A stretch of 12,961 bases of DNA from CAZLMW01 sp964560875 (lineage in GTDB: Bacteria; Myxococcota_A; UBA9042). Below, in pieces: positions 1 to 6,704 of this stretch. The notes below the pieces were generated by a model. That model was not told the origin of the DNA. It made no database searches and was given only the letters and a program-made list of their open reading frames with translations. The translations under genes were made by a program, and so were the position numbers. The DNA lies in the NCBI GenBank assembly GCA_964560875.1, contig CAZLMW010000176.1:1-12961 (forward strand), read 5' to 3'. The first letter of the stretch is position 1, and every line of letters starts with the position of its first letter.

Positions 1-153
1 GTTGTCGACTACGTGATCGTCCACGAGCTGGCGCATCTTCAGGAACCTAACCATACGCCAGAGTTCTGGCAGCTTGTGGCTCGGACCTTGCCGGACTATG
101 AGCAGCGGAAGGACTGGCTGGCTGCGAATGGCGGGGGCGCGGTGTTGTTGTGA
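1..153 (+). CDS. YgjP/DUF45-type zinc metallopeptidase, C-terminal part
   Basis: The reading frame is open from base 1 to a TGA at 151-153 and gives the last 50 residues of a protein whose start lies outside the window. It contains HELAH (residues 8-12) followed six residues later by a third histidine in NHTPEFW, then the pattern LVARTLPDYEQRKDWL. This is the zinc-binding site and tail typical of the YgjP/DUF45 (M48-like, WLM/SprT-related) family; the two histidines, the glutamate and the downstream histidine are all present, so this part looks functional. In many genomes this family is encoded directly beside a type I restriction hsdR gene, so the unseen sequence to the left could hold a restriction system (inference only). 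The stop overlaps the possible GTG start of the next gene (GTGA, 150-153), which suggests co-transcription. Substrate unknown. Confidence 0.85.
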   Translation, partial: VVDYVIVHELAHLQEPNHTPEFWQLVARTLPDYEQRKDWLAANGGGAVLL

Positions 154-173
154 CAGCCAGCTTGGAGGAACAG

Positions 174-1745
174 ATGTATTGCTTCGTTTGCGGTCGGACC
201 TACGACGGGCCAGCGCCGGGCGAGCGCGATGCCACGAACATGGTGCTGAGCGCGAAGGGGTGTCTGGACTGCGGTGGCATCCCGACGAACGGTAACCTGT
301 ACCCGCCACCAGGCCCAACCGAAGCCTTGCCGTCCGACGTCGTCGATCGCCTCCAGCGCGGCGAGCTGTGGAGAAGTATCTGGATCCAGGCGTGGGCGGA
401 AAACCATGCTGGGTTCGATGCGCCAGGCCGCGACGAGCTTGAGGCAGCTATCCGCCTTCGTGCTCGAGCGGACCGAACCTCGTTCCAATACCAGTGGCCC
501 CGTTGGTTTGGCCACATGGCCGCGATGGGGGCGGAGCGTCCCCACGAGGTCGAAGTGTTCGACGGAATCGGTCGGACTGCGAGCGTGCATGACCTTCTGC
601 CCGAAGAGCTTCGCGGATTTCTTGGTCTCCCGCCCGCCGTCGTCGCTGATCTGCTTTGCCATGGCGACCCGACGGTCGAAGCGTTCGAGCAGGCCTTCGA
701 TGTTGCATTTGACTGGAGCGAGCGGTATCGCGGCGACTTCTCAAAGGATGACGGCCATATCCCGACCATGGCCTTGTACGGGCTGATCTATCTGGGGAAG
801 TCCGCCCGACACATCGAGTGGCTTCTGAGCGCCGCGGTACCGCTGCTTAACTGCGATGCGTTTCTGCCGCAGATTCGGTACTTCCTTGCCCGTCAGGTCG
901 AAGAAGCTGTGATGCAGCTGATCTGCGATTTCGAAACGCTTGAGTTTGGCGACGAGGGCGAGTGGTTCAACTGGCACTGGAACCGCAACTGCTTCTCAGA
1001 GGAACAGCACAGGCGGTGGCTTGCGCTGGCACGCTTGAAGCCGTTTGAACACTTGGAGTTCCCGCCGAGCGCTGTACTAGAGCGGTTCTCGGACATGGGA
1101 CCGTGTTCGTACGTGAACTGGGAGCCGGCGTACAAGTCGCTCGCCGAGATGTACCGTGACAACGACCACGGCATCAGCGAGGACGGCTACGGAGACGACG
1201 AAGACTTCGACCTCGACGAGTACATTGACGACGACGACTTCGACGAAGACCTTGAGCCCGCGTGGCAGCCGATGGACGACCAGGGGCGAGTTCGCCTGCC
1301 GTCGGCCCTTCCCAGCCGTCATTGCCCCGAGTGCAACGCAGAAGGCCCGGCCTGCGGCGGCGTTCACGTATACGCAATCGAGCTCGACAAAGTTGTGATG
1401 GAGGCGCGTGGGTTCGCCAAGAACAATCCTGACTACGTGGTGGGCCAGCCGTGTTTTTACGTTGGTGAGACCGCTCACCGAGTCGAATGCCGATACAAAC
1501 AGCATGTTGCGTCAGATAGCCGGCAGAATTTCCTGTGCCCCTGCTTCGAGGAGGACGGCGAACCGAAACTTCGTGAATATGACCCGTCGAAGCGACGCGG
1601 GAAGTACGTCAAGGAGTACCGTCGCCGTCTGTGTCCCACCTTGTATCGCCACCTGAATCCTGTCCCCGACGGCGATGGCAAAGCAGCCGAGACGAAGCTG
1701 GCGGAGGAACTTCGAGCCCGCGGATTCGGTGTCCACGCGAAGTAG
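174..1745 (+). CDS. Zinc-finger and GIY-YIG nuclease-domain protein
   Basis: This 523-residue protein has a C-terminal domain resembling a GIY-YIG nuclease: VHVYAIELD (from about residue 397), CFYVGETAHRVECRYKQH (about 427-444, with the usual Y, G, R and H positions), and a late KAAETKLAEELRARGFGV helix whose glutamate (about 506) fits the metal-binding catalytic Glu. The N-terminus carries two CxxC pairs (C3/C6 and about C30/C33) that could bind zinc. A third Cys cluster (CPEC, then C394) precedes the nuclease domain, after a very acidic linker (about 335-365, mostly D and E). The middle (about 60-330) is not recognised. I chose ATG 174 because GGAGG at 164-168 sits 5 bases before it. An earlier GTG at 150 would overlap the upstream stop and add 8 residues. 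GIY-YIG enzymes cut DNA in repair, homing, restriction and transposition; which role applies here is unknown. Confidence 0.8.
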   Translation: MYCFVCGRTYDGPAPGERDATNMVLSAKGCLDCGGIPTNGNLYPPPGPTEALPSDVVDRLQRGELWRSIWIQAWAENHAGFDAPGRDELEAAIRLRARADRTSFQYQWPRWFGHMAAMGAERPHEVEVFDGIGRTASVHDLLPEELRGFLGLPPAVVADLLCHGDPTVEAFEQAFDVAFDWSERYRGDFSKDDGHIPTMALYGLIYLGKSARHIEWLLSAAVPLLNCDAFLPQIRYFLARQVEEAVMQLICDFETLEFGDEGEWFNWHWNRNCFSEEQHRRWLALARLKPFEHLEFPPSAVLERFSDMGPCSYVNWEPAYKSLAEMYRDNDHGISEDGYGDDEDFDLDEYIDDDDFDEDLEPAWQPMDDQGRVRLPSALPSRHCPECNAEGPACGGVHVYAIELDKVVMEARGFAKNNPDYVVGQPCFYVGETAHRVECRYKQHVASDSRQNFLCPCFEEDGEPKLREYDPSKRRGKYVKEYRRRLCPTLYRHLNPVPDGDGKAAETKLAEELRARGFGVHAK

Positions 1746-1747
1746 TC

Positions 1748-1825
1748 GACGTGCAGCTGCGGCGCATCCGACTTGGGCCGGCCAGGCGTGATGCGACCGA
1801 AACCAAGTCGGTCGCCGTGCACGTC
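1748..1825. repeat. Nested inverted repeats between convergent genes
   Basis: Two perfect inverted repeats are nested in the gap between convergent genes. The outer pair is GACGTGCA (1748-1755) with TGCACGTC (1818-1825). The inner pair is CCGACTTGG (1768-1776) with CCAAGTCGG (1803-1811), whose 26-base loop begins with part of the palindrome GGCCGGCC (1776-1783). The right outer arm overlaps the stop codon of the minus-strand gene. There is no T-tract on either side, so it is not a classical intrinsic terminator. It may still fold in both transcripts and limit read-through, or be a protein-binding site. Confidence 0.55.
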
Positions 1826-3419
1826 ATTTGTCGTTGCTGGGCCGTGGCGTGATGCGCGGTCTGAGCATCGTCCAGTCTCTGCCAGCCTGCTCGTAGATGA
1901 AGGCGACATCGGGCATGGAGACATCTTGAAGAAGTGCGGCAATGTGCTGGTCCGCAGGTGTGTCCCCTTCGGGGGGCATGGGGCGTACCGCGCCAAGCCA
2001 AACCCATCGCCCCTTCGCGGCGCGGTCGTGGTCGAACCGCCTGATCAGCTTGTGCCAGCGCTTTGGCGGGCCGTGGATCAACGGGGCGCAGTCGTACGGC
2101 TCCCACGTCACCGCCGCACCTTCACGCTCTGCGGCCCGCTCGATCGCCGCCCGGAGATGTTCTGTTCGATCGCACGGCAGGAGGGCTTCCCACAGCCCGG
2201 CCAACTCGACGACAGGAAGCGGCTCGCCACACGCAGACGCCAGCGCCGCGCACAACGTATCGGCCAGTCCAATGCCCTGGTTGGCGCGCCTGAGGATGGC
2301 AGCGAACATCGCCACCCCCACGTTGCCAAGCTGCGCCTTTGCAGCGTCTAGCAGGGCCGCGAGTCCAGATTCCGGCACCATCATCAACCCGGTGAGCTCG
2401 TGGCCGTGGCGCTCCATGGGCAGCCGCCTAGACAATTTGGCGTCGCCCAACCCGGCGAGCCGAAGATTGTGGCCAGCGGCCAGCGCAAGGAACTGGGCCT
2501 CGACGAGCCTGCCGCCGATCGCCTCGACGACGAACTGCAACGGCTCTCCATCGCGAGACACTGGAGCGCCGAAAAACGTGCCCATGTCACCTTCGGGGGG
2601 CCGCTGCTCATGCTGCTTATGGCGACGATGCCGGCTCGGAGGGCGAAGGAAGGTGGTGCCCGCACCACTGTGGTCGTCGCCGTCTCCGGTTCGCGGTCCG
2701 AGGCGGCCGGTGATGTCCGCAGTCGCCTTTGCAGCGGCCGTCTTCGGGCCGCCTTTCGACGTTATCTCCCGAGCGTCGAGCGCCCACTTGACTGACTGCC
2801 AAGTTACGTCCTCGATGGATTCTTGTGCCGCAAGCCAGTGCCGCCTGGCAATGATCGGCGCGATCAGATTCGCTCGGTGCGCCCGGTCACCGTCTGCCAA
2901 AGAAACCGGCCACCAATCGCCGATGCTCGGCAGCACGGCTGGCCTCGGCCACCGCTTCGTCGCACGCCCGCCGGATACCGAGAGACCGACGTAGTACTCG
3001 TAGAGGGCGTCGAAGAGTAGTTCGTCGGCTGCCAGCACCGCCGCCTTGCGCTGCCGTCTCGCGGACCGCTCCAAGAGGAGGACTGCGAGGCGTAAGTCGG
3101 CCTCGTTTTCGTCGTCAGGCTTTGGCTTTCTCGGGCCGCGCCTTTCAAAGCCGTCGCTCATGGCCGCGAGCGTCAGCAGCGCGTCTTGCAGGCGAACTCT
3201 TGATAGCGGCCGGTGCCCGTCCTTAGCATCCAGCTCGTCCAGAAGGCTGTTGCCGACGCCCTTGTGCTTCGGTCGACCGCTCGACTTGAGCTGGCCCGGC
3301 TTCTTGTCCTGTTCCTTGGCCATCCTGACTGCAAGGCTCGCAAGCGCCTGGGGAATGGGCAAGGTGATAGATGGCTGGGCATCAACTGCTGCATTCAGCG
3401 CGCTATCACAGGAGTTCAT
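1824..3419 (-). CDS. Unrecognised 531-residue protein
   Basis: A long minus-strand gene, from ATG at 3419 to TGA at 1824-1826, encodes 531 residues that I cannot assign to a family. Visible features are a basic, Lys/Arg-rich stretch around residues 34-52, an Arg-rich region LLLERSARRQRKAA (about 114-127), a low-complexity His/Arg/Gln patch in the middle (RHRRHKQHEQR), and a C-terminal half rich in Leu/Ala helices. There is no signal peptide, membrane span or obvious catalytic motif. The sequence before the ATG has no strong Shine-Dalgarno; ATG 3323 (MAKEQDKK) is an alternative start. It begins only 15 bp after the stop of the lipoprotein gene upstream, so the two may share a transcript. That the frame is real rests on its length and protein-like composition; the overlapping plus-strand frames are low-complexity R/S/P-rich and look like shadows. 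Confidence 0.65.
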   Translation of the reverse strand: MNSCDSALNAAVDAQPSITLPIPQALASLAVRMAKEQDKKPGQLKSSGRPKHKGVGNSLLDELDAKDGHRPLSRVRLQDALLTLAAMSDGFERRGPRKPKPDDENEADLRLAVLLLERSARRQRKAAVLAADELLFDALYEYYVGLSVSGGRATKRWPRPAVLPSIGDWWPVSLADGDRAHRANLIAPIIARRHWLAAQESIEDVTWQSVKWALDAREITSKGGPKTAAAKATADITGRLGPRTGDGDDHSGAGTTFLRPPSRHRRHKQHEQRPPEGDMGTFFGAPVSRDGEPLQFVVEAIGGRLVEAQFLALAAGHNLRLAGLGDAKLSRRLPMERHGHELTGLMMVPESGLAALLDAAKAQLGNVGVAMFAAILRRANQGIGLADTLCAALASACGEPLPVVELAGLWEALLPCDRTEHLRAAIERAAEREGAAVTWEPYDCAPLIHGPPKRWHKLIRRFDHDRAAKGRWVWLGAVRPMPPEGDTPADQHIAALLQDVSMPDVAFIYEQAGRDWTMLRPRITPRPSNDK

Positions 3420-3434
3420 GCCCGATGGGTCCAG

Positions 3435-4676
3435 TTACTTCGGCGGCGTCAGCTGATTCCAGCTGTTGTCGCCCCAGCATGTGATTTGGCCAATCTTCGA
3501 TATCGCACACGCGTGCTTACTCCCGATCGCAACGGCCTTGAACTTACCCGTCGGAAACGGCTTCTTGATGTTGCCTCCGCAGTCCAGTTCATCGGCAGGC
3601 GTTATCCGGCATGTGTAGCCGCCACCGACCGCTACGGCTTTCGCGGCACCCGGGAGTGCGCCTCCGGCGCCCCAACATTCGATCTGTTTGTTGTCTTGGC
3701 GGATCGCGCAAGCGTGGTTGATGCCCATTGAGACTGCCTTGAACTTGCCTTTCGGGGGCTGCGCATTCTTGCCGAAGAGCGAATTCGAACCCCAGCAAGC
3801 GATTTCACCCGTTGTCCTCACCGCGCAGGCGTAGCGGAGGCCGATTGACACATCGCGGAACTTGCCTGCCGGTGGCGTTGATTGGCCGAGGTTGTTGCGT
3901 CCCCAACATTGGAGATCCAAGTCGTTTTCTATGGCGCAACTGTTCATCTCGCCTACGGCGATGATCCTGAACTTCCCCTTGGGTGCGTTTGTCTGTCCGT
4001 AGTTGTTCCCTCCCCAACAGCTCAGTTGGCCATCGACTCGAATGCCGCAGAAGTGCCAATTCAGACCGGCCGCCACCGCCTTGAACTTGCCGAGGGGTGG
4101 CGCGACGAAAAACATGCGATGGGATTCGCCACCCCAGCACTTGGCCGTCATATCCGTCGCAATCATGCAACTCGAGTAGTGCCCGGCGGATACTAGACCT
4201 GGGACCCAGATATCGCAGCCGGGGCCCTCGAAACGCTCGTCCGCACACTGCGTGCAGTCAGGCCCTGCGAATCCTTGCGCGCACTCCTTGCAGCCGGGCG
4301 CCCGAAAACGGGCGTTCTGGCACTCGGTGCACGTGGGGGGCTTTAGCTGTTTGGCCTCGCAACCACATTCGCCGTCGAGCGCCACGCATGAGACACAGCC
4401 CGGAAGTGCAACAGGGCAATCGGCGTCACACACGATCCGTGCAGCCTGTATGTCGCTCGGCTTCTTGCAGACGAACGCAGGCTTGGCGCATGCCAGCCCC
4501 TTCGCGCAGTCGTAATCGCCGGCGCATTTCCCGCACTCTTGCACTTCTGTAGCCGCGGAATCGGTCGGTGCCCACGGCCCGCCTCCCCCGCCGCCGGAAC
4601 TCCCACCTGCACATCCGGTCGCAGCGCTCCCCAGGACGTAGATAGCAAACGAGAACAAAGCCGCCGACCGTTTCAT
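3435..4676 (-). CDS. Lipoprotein with EGF-like Cys clusters and RCC1-like repeats
   Basis: The 413-residue product begins MKRSAALFSFAIYVLGSAATGC, a lipoprotein signal peptide with Cys22 as the lipidated residue, followed by a Gly/Ser linker. Residues about 45-155 are Cys-rich, including EGF-like repeats of the form CxxCxxxxFxGPxC. Residues about 162-413 hold seven degenerate repeats of about 37 residues with the pattern (A/S)xGxxxxCAI...CWGxNxxGQxxPPxGKFxxV, matching RCC1/BNR-type beta-propeller blades. Such surface lipoproteins are abundant in Myxococcota and relatives; their function is generally unknown, possibly adhesion or binding. I chose ATG 4676 because the minus strand reads AAGGGAAGGAACTGTG directly before it and because the signal peptide starts there. 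The frame extends upstream to 4850 without a sensible N-terminus. This gene looks like host-type cargo, not phage or defence. Confidence 0.88.
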   Translation of the reverse strand: MKRSAALFSFAIYVLGSAATGCAGGSSGGGGGGPWAPTDSAATEVQECGKCAGDYDCAKGLACAKPAFVCKKPSDIQAARIVCDADCPVALPGCVSCVALDGECGCEAKQLKPPTCTECQNARFRAPGCKECAQGFAGPDCTQCADERFEGPGCDIWVPGLVSAGHYSSCMIATDMTAKCWGGESHRMFFVAPPLGKFKAVAAGLNWHFCGIRVDGQLSCWGGNNYGQTNAPKGKFRIIAVGEMNSCAIENDLDLQCWGRNNLGQSTPPAGKFRDVSIGLRYACAVRTTGEIACWGSNSLFGKNAQPPKGKFKAVSMGINHACAIRQDNKQIECWGAGGALPGAAKAVAVGGGYTCRITPADELDCGGNIKKPFPTGKFKAVAIGSKHACAISKIGQITCWGDNSWNQLTPPK

Positions 4677-4910
4677 CACAGTTCCTTCCCTTCGCTCCGG
4701 CGCAACGCGGCGCTCCACAGACTCTCGGAGGAGCCGGGCAACGACACGGCTGCCGCACGACTGAACGACTCTCGTCCACATACGGCGGGGCCATTCTCGG
4801 GGCCACAGGCTGGCAAGCATGCGCATAATCGGCAAGCACGGAAAGCTCACGTCAGGTATAACTGCCGAATATGAATAACCCAGTCAAAACGAGCAGATAG
4901 TCGGTGCGAC

Positions 4911-4956
4911 CTCATAACCCGAAGGTCACAGGTTCAAATCCTGTCCCCGCTACCCA
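4911..4956 (+). other. 3' tRNA fragment with CAT anticodon (probable att site)
   Basis: The sequence matches the 3' half of an initiator-like methionine tRNA. It has anticodon loop CTCATAA (4911-4917, anticodon CAT at 4913-4915), then CCCGAAGG, then a perfect T-arm ACAGG-TTCAAAT-CCTGT (4928-4944), then CCCCGCT as the 3' acceptor strand and discriminator A4952. The 5' half is absent: no AGCGGGG acceptor strand, and the bases before 4911 do not pair with the CCCG of the anticodon stem. tRNA-like sequence therefore begins exactly at the anticodon loop, a known crossover position for tyrosine recombinases. With the integrase fragment just downstream, this is most simply an attachment-site half left by integration. 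It should not make a working tRNA. Confidence 0.75.
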
Positions 4957-4962
4957 GCAATT

Positions 4963-4998
4963 ACGGCGACTTAGCTCTTGGGCTAAGTCGCCGTTTTT
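4963..4998 (+). terminator. Intrinsic terminator after the tRNA fragment
   Basis: A perfect 13-bp stem (ACGGCGACTTAGC, 4963-4975, with its complement at 4982-4994) closes a 6-base loop TCTTGG and is followed by a run of T (4994-4998). Its position 10 bases past the tRNA 3' end fits a tRNA terminator carried along with the att site. It would also insulate the integrase from upstream transcription. Confidence 0.85.
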
Positions 4999-5004
4999 CG
5001 TTGG

Positions 5005-5079
5005 CGTGGCCAAACGTGGCCACGGAGGGTCGACCCCTGCCGGGTCGATGTCTGCAACGACTCGCGATTTTGTTGCAGA
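5005..5079. repeat. Repeat cluster upstream of the integrase (possible arm-type sites)
   Basis: Three kinds of repeat are packed between the att fragment and the integrase start. CGTGGCCA occurs twice with 10-bp spacing (5005-5012, 5015-5022). GGGTCGA occurs at 5027-5033 (inside palindrome GGGTCGACCC) and again at 5042-5048. A perfect 8-bp inverted repeat TCTGCAAC/GTTGCAGA (5051-5058, 5072-5079) has a 13-bp spacer. This position is where integrase arm-type or excisionase sites usually lie, but the assignment is inferred. Confidence 0.4.
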
Positions 5080-5113
5080 AGACCGCGATGCCTTGGTGTG
5101 GGAGACCCCCACC

Positions 5114-5450
5114 ATGAGCAAGCCCACCAAATTACCATCTGGCCGCTGGCGTATTCGCTGGCTCGACCATGCTGGCAAACGCCGCTCGACCACATTCGAG
5201 ACGTGGAACGAGGCGCAGCAGCAGCTCCGCCGCGTGCAGGCCGAGGCCGACGCGATTCGCCGCGGCGAGCGCCGCGCGCCGCCGCCGAAGCGCAACTTCG
5301 ACGACCTGGTCGAGTACTGGCGCACCAAGCGTATGATCCACAAGCGCAACGCCAAGAAGGACGAGAGCATCCTGCGCTGCCATCTGATCCCGACGTTCGG
5401 CGGTTTGCCGCTGGCGGCCATCGACGTGGCGGCGGTCGACGCGTTCAACA
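5114..5450 (+). pseudogene. Tyrosine recombinase (phage integrase), N-terminal fragment
   Basis: From ATG 5114 (GGGAG at 5100-5104) the frame encodes MSKPTKLPSGRWRIRWLDHAGKRRSTTFETWNEA, the N-terminal arm-binding AP2-like domain of phage-type integrases. It continues with FDDLVEYWRTKRMIHKRNAKKDESILRCHLIPTFGGLPLAAIDVAAVDAFNS, a typical SAM-like core-binding domain. Homology stops at about residue 112. The catalytic domain with its R-H-R-Y residues is absent, and the frame continues only as out-of-frame transposase sequence (Arg/His/Pro-rich, to a stop at 6443-6445). The gene is therefore a non-functional 5' remnant. The att-like tRNA fragment and terminator just upstream match normal int-att layout, so this marks the int-proximal end of a former integrative element. 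Confidence 0.85.
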
Positions 5451-6530
5451 GCCGACCTCGCGTTCTTCACGCACGGCGCCACTCGGCAGCACGACACCAC
5501 CATCGCCGACCATCTGCTGGCCGTCGGCGAGATCATCGACACCAGCTGGCTGTACCGACGCCCGGACGAGATCCGGGAGATCCTCGCACAGCGGGCCGCG
5601 CGCGACGGCGAAACCGGGCGTCCGGTGCTGTACATCTCCAGCGACGCCCACCTGATCCGCCGCTACGTCGACGAGACCTGGCAGGCGGCCTGGAAGAACG
5701 TCAATGGCATCCGGCTTTGGTGCATCGACAAGGACACCGGCGCCATCATCCATCTGGGCGGCGAGTACACCACCGGCGACTGCCACGTTGTGCAGGAGGG
5801 CTTTCGCTGGCTCACAGACATCGGCGTGCTGCCTGCGGGCGGAGACTATGGCGGGGGCGTGACCGCGCAGTATGTCGTCGTGACCGACGGCGCCCCGTGG
5901 CTCGTCGACCGCGTCGCCGGCGAACTGGACGGCGCCCTTGTCGTTCTCGATGCGTGGCACGCGATGGAGTACCTTGCCGATCACGCCGCCGCGCTGTACG
6001 ACAAGGGCAAGCGGGCCGCCAAGCGCCTGTACAAGCGCATGGTCGAGGCGCTGTTTGGGCGCAAGCCCTCGCGTCGTCGAAAGCAGAAGACCCGGCGCGG
6101 ACACCGCAAGCGCCGCCGTCCCGTGCCCCGCCGCCGCAAGCCTGCTCGACCCTCGCAGCCTGCCGGTCCGAGCGTCCTGCTCGATCTGCTGCGCGATCTC
6201 GAGCCGCCACCAGGGCGCGCCGACGTGCACGCCGGCTTCATCAAGAAGATCACGAAGAACGCCGGTCGCATGGACTACCCGGCGCTGCGCGAGCGCGGCC
6301 TGAACATCGGCTCGGGCGCCATGGAGTCGCTGCACCGGACCGGCAGTCAACAGCGCCTCAAGCTCCCCGGCGCCAAGTGGCTCGCTCGTACAATGCAGGC
6401 CATGCTCGACGTGCGGATGCTGGACATGGTCGGCAGATGGGATGAGTTCTGGCGGCGGCCACAGCTGGTTGAAGACCTCTGCAGGTCGTTCGCCGCACAG
6501 CCGGCGGCGGCGCTGGTGGAAGTGCTGTGA
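5448..6530 (+). pseudogene. DDE transposase, ISKra4-like, N-terminally truncated
   Basis: In frame from 5448 to TGA 6528-6530, 360 residues read as transposase: LAFFTHGATRQHDTTIADHL, then YISSDAHLIRRYVDETW, GIRLWCIDKDTGAIIHLGGEY, VVVTDGAPWLVD, VVLDAWHAMEYLADHAA and, near the end, NIGSGAMESLHRTGSQQRLK followed by LDMVGRWDEFW. The DG, DxxH and ES positions are candidates for the catalytic acidic triad. The layout and C-terminal motif resemble the ISKra4 family (from memory, so tentative). A strongly basic Arg/Lys linker lies at about 6055-6155. The N-terminus expected for a full transposase and the left end of the element are missing: its reading begins at the break in the integrase. GTG 5625 is the first in-frame start-like codon that could drive a shorter product. 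I could not define the right inverted repeat downstream of the stop. Confidence 0.75.
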
Positions 6531-6590
6531 CCGGACAAAAGATCACGCCCGCGGTAGGTCCGTCTTCTGGGAGTATCTCTAGTTCTAGGT

Positions 6591-6614
6591 GGCAGGCCTT
6601 CCTGAGAGGCCGCC
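6591..6614 (+). terminator. Weak hairpin after the transposase
   Basis: GGC-A-GGCCT (6591-6599) pairs with AGGCC-GCC (6607-6614) around a 7-base loop, with one bulged A. The T-run is short (TTT at 6620-6622) and set back, so termination is possible but not convincing. It separates transposase transcription from the downstream operon. Confidence 0.3.
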
Positions 6615-6623
6615 AGAGGTTTC

Positions 6624-6677
6624 GTGTGCACGAGAAATGCCGTGTGCAAGAAAATTGCCATGCGCACGAAAAAACTC
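6624..6677 (+). promoter_or_regulatory. Three 18-bp tandem repeats, probable operator of the AbiE-like operon
   Basis: Three consecutive 18-bp units lie end to end: GTGTGCACGAGAAATGCC (6624-6641), GTGTGCAAGAAAATTGCC (6642-6659) and ATGCGCACGAAAAAACTC (6660-6677). They share the core TGYGCAMGARAAA. The last unit ends 5 bp before a -10-like TATAAC, so the repeats cover the region where a -35 element and RNA polymerase would bind. Known AbiEi antitoxins repress their own promoter by binding repeats there through a winged-helix domain. By analogy, the downstream AbiEi-like protein probably binds these units (inference). Confidence 0.6.
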
Positions 6678-6682
6678 TACGG

Positions 6683-6688
6683 TATAAC
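6683..6688 (+). promoter_or_regulatory. -10-like element of the AbiE-like operon
   Basis: TATAAC matches the sigma-70 -10 consensus at five of six positions and lies 17 bp before the chosen start codon. No good -35 hexamer is found at 17 bp upstream, and that zone is filled by the third 18-bp repeat. With a start of transcription near 6694, the 5' untranslated region would be only about 10 bases, just enough for the AGGAG at 6694-6698, so the exact start point is uncertain. Confidence 0.4.
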
Positions 6689-6704
6689 CCGACAGGAGAG
6701 CAAA

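Noticed and set aside
1942..2994. A 350-codon plus-strand frame antisense to the 531-residue gene.
   Set aside because: It is Ser/Arg/Pro-rich without motifs. The minus-strand frame is longer and more protein-like, though neither has a recognised family.
4856..4887. A minus-strand promoter for the lipoprotein gene (TTGACT and TTATAC).
   Set aside because: The two boxes are 20 bp apart, too far for a normal sigma-70 promoter, so I do not list it as a feature.
4838..4917. A complete tRNA ending near 4956.
   Set aside because: No 5' acceptor strand complementary to CCCCGCT and no D-arm are present upstream, and the anticodon stem cannot form.
5114..6445. A single continuous frame that could be annotated as a 443-residue integrase.
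   Set aside because: Only the first ~112 codons match an integrase. The rest is Arg/Pro-rich sequence read out of frame over a clear transposase coding region.
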